Shown here in pieces: positions 6,852-9,093 of a stretch of DNA of 9,093 nt. The position numbers were made by a program, and so were the translations under genes. Under the pieces are notes generated by a model. That model was not told where the DNA came from. It saw only the letters and a program-made list of their open reading frames with translations, and ran no database searches. The first letter of the stretch is position 1. Every line of letters starts with the position of its first letter. Source of the DNA: Comamonadaceae bacterium (GTDB taxonomy: Bacteria; Pseudomonadota; Gammaproteobacteria; Burkholderiales; Burkholderiaceae_C); the NCBI GenBank assembly GCA_947457975.1, contig CANGYC010000079.1, positions 1 through 9,093 of the forward strand, read 5' to 3'.

Positions 6852-6927
6852 TGGCGCGGCTGGCTGGAATCGAACCAGCGACCCTTGGCTTCGGAGGCCA
6901 ATACTCTATCCACTGAGCTACAGCCGC
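6852..6927 (-). tRNA. tRNA-Arg (anticodon CCG)
   Basis: The minus strand folds into a complete cloverleaf. The acceptor stem is GCGGCTG/CAGCCGC (7 bp), the D arm has GCTC/GAGT, and the anticodon stem TTGGC/GCCAA holds the 7-base loop CTCCGAA, giving anticodon CCG (reads CGG, arginine). The T arm is GCTGG-TTCGATT-CCAGC. A discriminator G and an encoded CCA (6854-6852) follow. All stems pair, apart from a G-T at the end of the D stem. Confidence 0.98.
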
Positions 6928-6975
6928 ATGCTGCGTGTCCGGGCGGCTCAAGGCCCTGAGAAGACATCAGAAGGC

Positions 6976-6981
6976 ATTCTA
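6976..6981 (-). promoter_or_regulatory. -10 element of the tRNA-Arg promoter
   Basis: On the minus strand TAGAAT is preceded by TGA, giving an extended -10 (TGATAGAAT). It lies 48 bases upstream of the mature tRNA, allowing a leader of about 40 bases. The -35 region at 17-bp spacing reads CCCTGA, a poor match, as expected for an extended -10 promoter. Confidence 0.55.
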
Positions 6982-6997
6982 TCAGCCGACCCCTGGC

Positions 6998-7064
6998 GTC
7001 AGGGATTGAGGAGGGGCGCTGACTATAATGATCGGTTGCCGGGCAGCAGCCCCGCATCCCTGAC
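6998..7064. repeat. 9-bp inverted repeat around the cytochrome promoter
   Basis: GTCAGGGAT at 6998-7006 is repeated as its exact reverse complement ATCCCTGAC at 7056-7064, with 49 bases between. The left arm covers the -35 positions of both divergent promoters; the right arm is in the cytochrome 5' leader. The left arm is itself part of a local CCCTG-GCGT-CAGGG palindrome (6991-7004). A paired operator is possible; chance is not excluded. Confidence 0.35.
7024..7029 (+). promoter_or_regulatory. -10 element of the cytochrome c5 gene promoter
   Basis: A perfect TATAAT stands 55 bases before the cytochrome start codon and would give a leader of about 50 bases. No good -35 hexamer is seen at 16-18 bp (AGGGAT at 17), so an activator may help. 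The divergent tRNA promoter is about 45 bp away. Confidence 0.55.
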
Positions 7065-7084
7065 ACCCTGTTTTTGAGGACGCC

Positions 7085-7951
7085 ATGAGCGCTAACGACC
7101 ACACGACGGCCCACGAAGAAGACCACACCGGCCCCATCAAGACGCCCCAACAGCTGCTGCTGACGGTGTTCTATTCGTTTGTGATCCCCGTCTTTGCCAT
7201 CATCGCCCTGGTTTATTTCGTGGCTTCGGCCAACAAGCCTGGCGCGGGCAGCGACACCTCTGAAAAAGCCATCGCGCAGCGCCTGCAGAAAATCGGCGCC
7301 GTCGAGATCCGTGATGCCAACCGTCCCCTGAAGTCGGGCGAAGAAGTGTTCAACGCGCAGTGCGCGGCTTGCCACAACGCGGGCGCGGCGGGTGCGCCCA
7401 AGACCGGTGACGTGGCGGCCTGGGCGCCGCGCATCAAAAGCGGCTTCGATCACCTGTGGAAGTCGGCCCTCAAGGGCAAGGGCGCCATGGGTGCCCAAGG
7501 CGGCGGCGACTACAGCGACGTGGAAATCGGCCGTGCGGTGGCTTATCTGGCGTCCAAGTCGGGCGGCAAGTTCGCTGAGCCCGCAGCCCCTGCTGCGCAA
7601 GCAGCCCCGGCGGCTGCAGCCGCACCTGCTGCGATGGCCGCTCCGGCCGCCATGGCAGCGCCCGCCGCCGCACCTGCAGTTGCAACAGCCGCCGCCCCGG
7701 CCGCCGCCAAGGCAGGCGCTGGCGAAGCGCTCTACAAGCAGGCCTGCATGGCTTGCCACGTGGCAGGCGTGGCTGGAGCCCCGAAGTTCGGTGACAAGGC
7801 GGCCTGGGCTGCCCGTAACAAATTGGGTGTGGATGCCTTGACCGCCAGCGTGATCAAGGGCAAGGGTGCCATGCCGGCCAAGGGTGGATCGGCGGCCTCG
7901 GATGCAGACATCCGCGCTGCGGTCGAATACATGGTCGCTGCCGCCAAGTAA
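7085..7951 (+). CDS. Membrane-anchored di-haem cytochrome c5
   Basis: A 288-aa cytochrome with two class I haem domains. Residues 1-22 are cytoplasmic and His/Glu/Asp-rich. A transmembrane helix (about 24-48) anchors it to the inner membrane and exports the rest. Domain 1 has CAACH (93-97) and probable ligand M135 in KGKGAMGA. An Ala/Pro linker (165-212) follows. Domain 2 has CMACH (221-225) and M263 in KGKGAMPAKGG. The two domains are clearly duplicates (GAPK, AAWA, then KGKGAM in both). The architecture equals cytochrome c5 of Neisseria, which carries electrons to the cbb3 oxidase and to nitrite reductase; the same role is inferred here. The start has GAGGA 4 bases upstream and a TATAAT promoter. 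It is monocistronic, ending in a terminator at 7991-8014. Confidence 0.93.
   Translation: MSANDHTTAHEEDHTGPIKTPQQLLLTVFYSFVIPVFAIIALVYFVASANKPGAGSDTSEKAIAQRLQKIGAVEIRDANRPLKSGEEVFNAQCAACHNAGAAGAPKTGDVAAWAPRIKSGFDHLWKSALKGKGAMGAQGGGDYSDVEIGRAVAYLASKSGGKFAEPAAPAAQAAPAAAAAPAAMAAPAAMAAPAAAPAVATAAAPAAAKAGAGEALYKQACMACHVAGVAGAPKFGDKAAWAARNKLGVDALTASVIKGKGAMPAKGGSAASDADIRAAVEYMVAAAK
7577..7720 (+). repeat. Ala/Pro-rich linker repeat within the cytochrome gene
   Basis: This stretch codes for residues 165-212, almost only Ala, Pro and a few Met, Val, Gln or Thr, with an imperfect unit of the type AAMAAP repeated. It separates the two haem domains and likely works as a flexible, extended tether. Being repetitive and GC-rich, it is open to length change by slippage. 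Confidence 0.75.
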
Positions 7952-7990
7952 TTGAAGGCCGCCTGCGGGGTCTGCCTCGCACCGCCAACA

Positions 7991-8014
7991 AGCCGGTCAC
8001 TGACCGGCTTTTTT
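7991..8014 (+). terminator. Intrinsic terminator of the cytochrome c5 gene
   Basis: A stem of 8 bp (AGCCGGTC / GACCGGCT) with a 3-base loop is followed at once by six T's (8009-8014). It lies 39 bases after the cytochrome stop. It has no matching T-run on the minus strand, so it serves mainly the plus direction. Confidence 0.92.
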
Positions 8015-8021
8015 CATGCGC

Positions 8022-8573
8022 TCAGGCGGTGCTTGGGCGCTGCGCCATGGGACTGCGCACGTAGCCAAAGCGCTGGGGCAACTCGCGGGTGGCCACTTCC
8101 ACGGGCACCCACAGGCCCTGCTCCACAGCCTCGGCCGCCAGCACCATGTCCTGCGTATGAATCAGGCCGAAGCCCATATCGGTGTCCAGGTACAGGCGCC
8201 CATGCTCGTCGATGACGCAGCGCTGCAAACGCGCCGACGCACCGGTGTGCGCCCACACCGTGAAGTCGGAGGCGATGCGCCAGACCAGCGGCGTGGCTTC
8301 AAGCTCGACATACACACGTTGCGGGCCGTTCTGGAAGAACCACCTACCGGCCTCGTCCGCTTCGTAGTTGCGCTCAATGAATTCGATCAGCTTGTCATGG
8401 CGCAGCAGGGCGCCGCGGCTGGCCAGTGAACTGCCCGGCCCGACAAAGGGCCCGGCGGCCTGCGTGGCGTCGTCGCGCATGAACCATTGGCCACGCGCAT
8501 CAAGCCCCAGCCAGCCGTAGCAGGCAGGAACATTGGGCCATTTGGCCAGCGCAGCCTTGACGATCTCATCCAT
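8022..8573 (-). CDS. Conserved hypothetical protein, DUF2946-like
   Basis: A 183-aa soluble protein without signal peptide or membrane segment. It begins MDEIVKAALAKWPNVPACYGWLG, followed by GLDARGQWFMRDD; I recall this N-terminus from Burkholderiales proteins labelled DUF2946 family, but I could not check the family name. Other visible features: many aromatic residues, GRWFFQNGPQRVYVELE, and GRLYLDTDMGFGLIHTQDM, which suggest a beta-rich fold. No catalytic motif is recognised, so no function is assigned. The ATG at 8573 overlaps the end of the upstream hydrolase gene by 8 bases, so the two probably form an operon with coupled translation. It converges on the cytochrome gene. Confidence 0.78.
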   Translation of the reverse strand: MDEIVKAALAKWPNVPACYGWLGLDARGQWFMRDDATQAAGPFVGPGSSLASRGALLRHDKLIEFIERNYEADEAGRWFFQNGPQRVYVELEATPLVWRIASDFTVWAHTGASARLQRCVIDEHGRLYLDTDMGFGLIHTQDMVLAAEAVEQGLWVPVEVATRELPQRFGYVRSPMAQRPSTA

Positions 8574-9093
8574 GAAGCGGGCCTAGAGGAAAAGAGCCAG
8601 CAGACCCGATTGTGTCGTGCTGCAGCCCATGCGACTCGGCTGAACGGCCGCGTGATGCAGGCAGGTGCTGCGCCAAGAATTGAGCCACCGCCGTCGGCAT
8701 GGCCAGCACATGCGAGGCGAGCCAGCCACCGGCGCTGGCAGGAAAGCCCACATGACCACCTTGGCGCGGTTGCCAGAGGGTCACAAAGGGGCTGACCTCG
8801 GCGGGTTTGGGCAGGCTCCAGGCCGGGATGAAGGGGTCATTGAGGGCATTGAGTGCGAGCGCCGGCACCTGGACCTGCCCCAGCAGTGGCTTGGCTGAGG
8901 CCTCGCGCCAATAGGCGTCGGTATTGCCAAAGCCGTGAAGCGGCGCGGTAAAGACGTTGTCGAAATCGTAGAGGTCGCGGGCGCGCAGCAAGGTGTCGCG
9001 CTCGAACAGGCCCGGATGCTGCGCGAGCTTGTCCAGGGCCTGGGGCACCATGGTTTTGAGGAACATGGGCGTGTAGACCAGCCGGTTGAAGCC
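8566..9093 (-). CDS. YheT-family alpha/beta hydrolase, C-terminal part
   Basis: The 175 residues in the window continue past the right edge; the frame is open through 9093 (FNRLVYTP precedes the first internal Met). The charge-relay Asp is D86 of the visible part in ALNDPFIP, and the catalytic His is H114 in GGHVGF, the hallmark of the YheT/UPF0017 branch (E. coli YheT has DDPFM and HGGHVGF at these places). The nucleophile Ser is outside the window. YheT proteins are cytosolic carboxylesterase-like enzymes of unclear natural substrate. After about residue 146 there is a ~29-residue Ser/Gly-rich tail without family features. The stop lies 8 bases inside the next gene. Confidence 0.88.
   Translation of the reverse strand, partial: GFNRLVYTPMFLKTMVPQALDKLAQHPGLFERDTLLRARDLYDFDNVFTAPLHGFGNTDAYWREASAKPLLGQVQVPALALNALNDPFIPAWSLPKPAEVSPFVTLWQPRQGGHVGFPASAGGWLASHVLAMPTAVAQFLAQHLPASRGRSAESHGLQHDTIGSAGSFPLGPLHG

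Noticed and set aside
6463..7077. Two plus-strand open frames (6463-7077 and 6594-6959) with peptides such as WNRTSDPWLRRP and WLESNQRPLASE
   Set aside because: These are the well-known false peptides obtained by translating the antisense strand of a tRNA gene; here the tRNA-Arg at 6852-6927.
6812..7759. Minus-strand N-terminal extension of the exonuclease frame up to 7759
   Set aside because: It would run through the tRNA gene and antisense to the cytochrome; the DnaQ protein fits with the ATG at 6811.
1..9093. Mobile elements, CRISPR, prophage, toxin-antitoxin or defence genes
   Set aside because: No transposase, integrase, repeat-spacer pattern, target-site duplication or composition break was seen. 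The tRNA has no integrase gene or displaced 3'-end copy next to it.

Overview
The window is an ordinary chromosomal stretch of a GC-rich betaproteobacterium, most likely Burkholderiales and probably Comamonadaceae. That placement rests on the high GC content, the Ala/Arg/Pro-rich proteins, a membrane-anchored di-haem cytochrome c5, and a yraN-gmhA/diaA-dolP cluster beside rsmI but without lpoA. It holds ten protein genes (two cut by the window edges) and one tRNA, densely packed. The longest stretch without a gene is about 160 bases (6928-7084). I see no insertion sequence, prophage, CRISPR array, toxin-antitoxin pair or other accessory island.

Layout. 1-190 is the end of an alpha/beta hydrolase (+). 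237-947 is yggS, a PLP-homeostasis protein (-), head-to-head with a pilT-type retraction ATPase at 971-2008 (+). A 3-hydroxyisobutyrate-dehydrogenase-family oxidoreductase follows at 2069-2977 (+). A strong bidirectional terminator at 2996-3019 separates it from the convergent cluster yraN-gmhA/diaA-dolP (4751 down to 3039, -). rsmI (4751-5674, +) starts on the very base where yraN starts on the other strand. 5717-6811 (-) is a DEDDh 3'-5' exonuclease with an extra C-terminal domain, lying just downstream of tRNA-Arg(CCG) at 6852-6927 (-). Divergent from the tRNA is the cytochrome c5 gene (7085-7951, +), closed by an intrinsic terminator. The window ends with a DUF2946-like gene (8022-8573, -) overlapping the end of a YheT-type hydrolase gene (8566 to the right edge, -).

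How the genes fit together. The yraN-gmhA-dolP/rsmI block matches, gene for gene, the yraL(rsmI)-yraM(lpoA)-yraN-yraO(diaA)-yraP(dolP) region of Escherichia coli, minus lpoA. It links ribosome modification, a sugar-phosphate isomerase fold and an outer-membrane lipoprotein. The rest is housekeeping: PLP homeostasis, type IV pilus retraction, DNA repair or proofreading, and respiratory electron transfer.

I found no new multi-gene system. The points most worth a second look are the shared start base of yraN and rsmI, the catalytic GmhA-like site in the gene at the diaA position, a possible beta-clamp-binding peptide at the N-terminus of the exonuclease, and a 9-bp inverted repeat around the cytochrome promoter.
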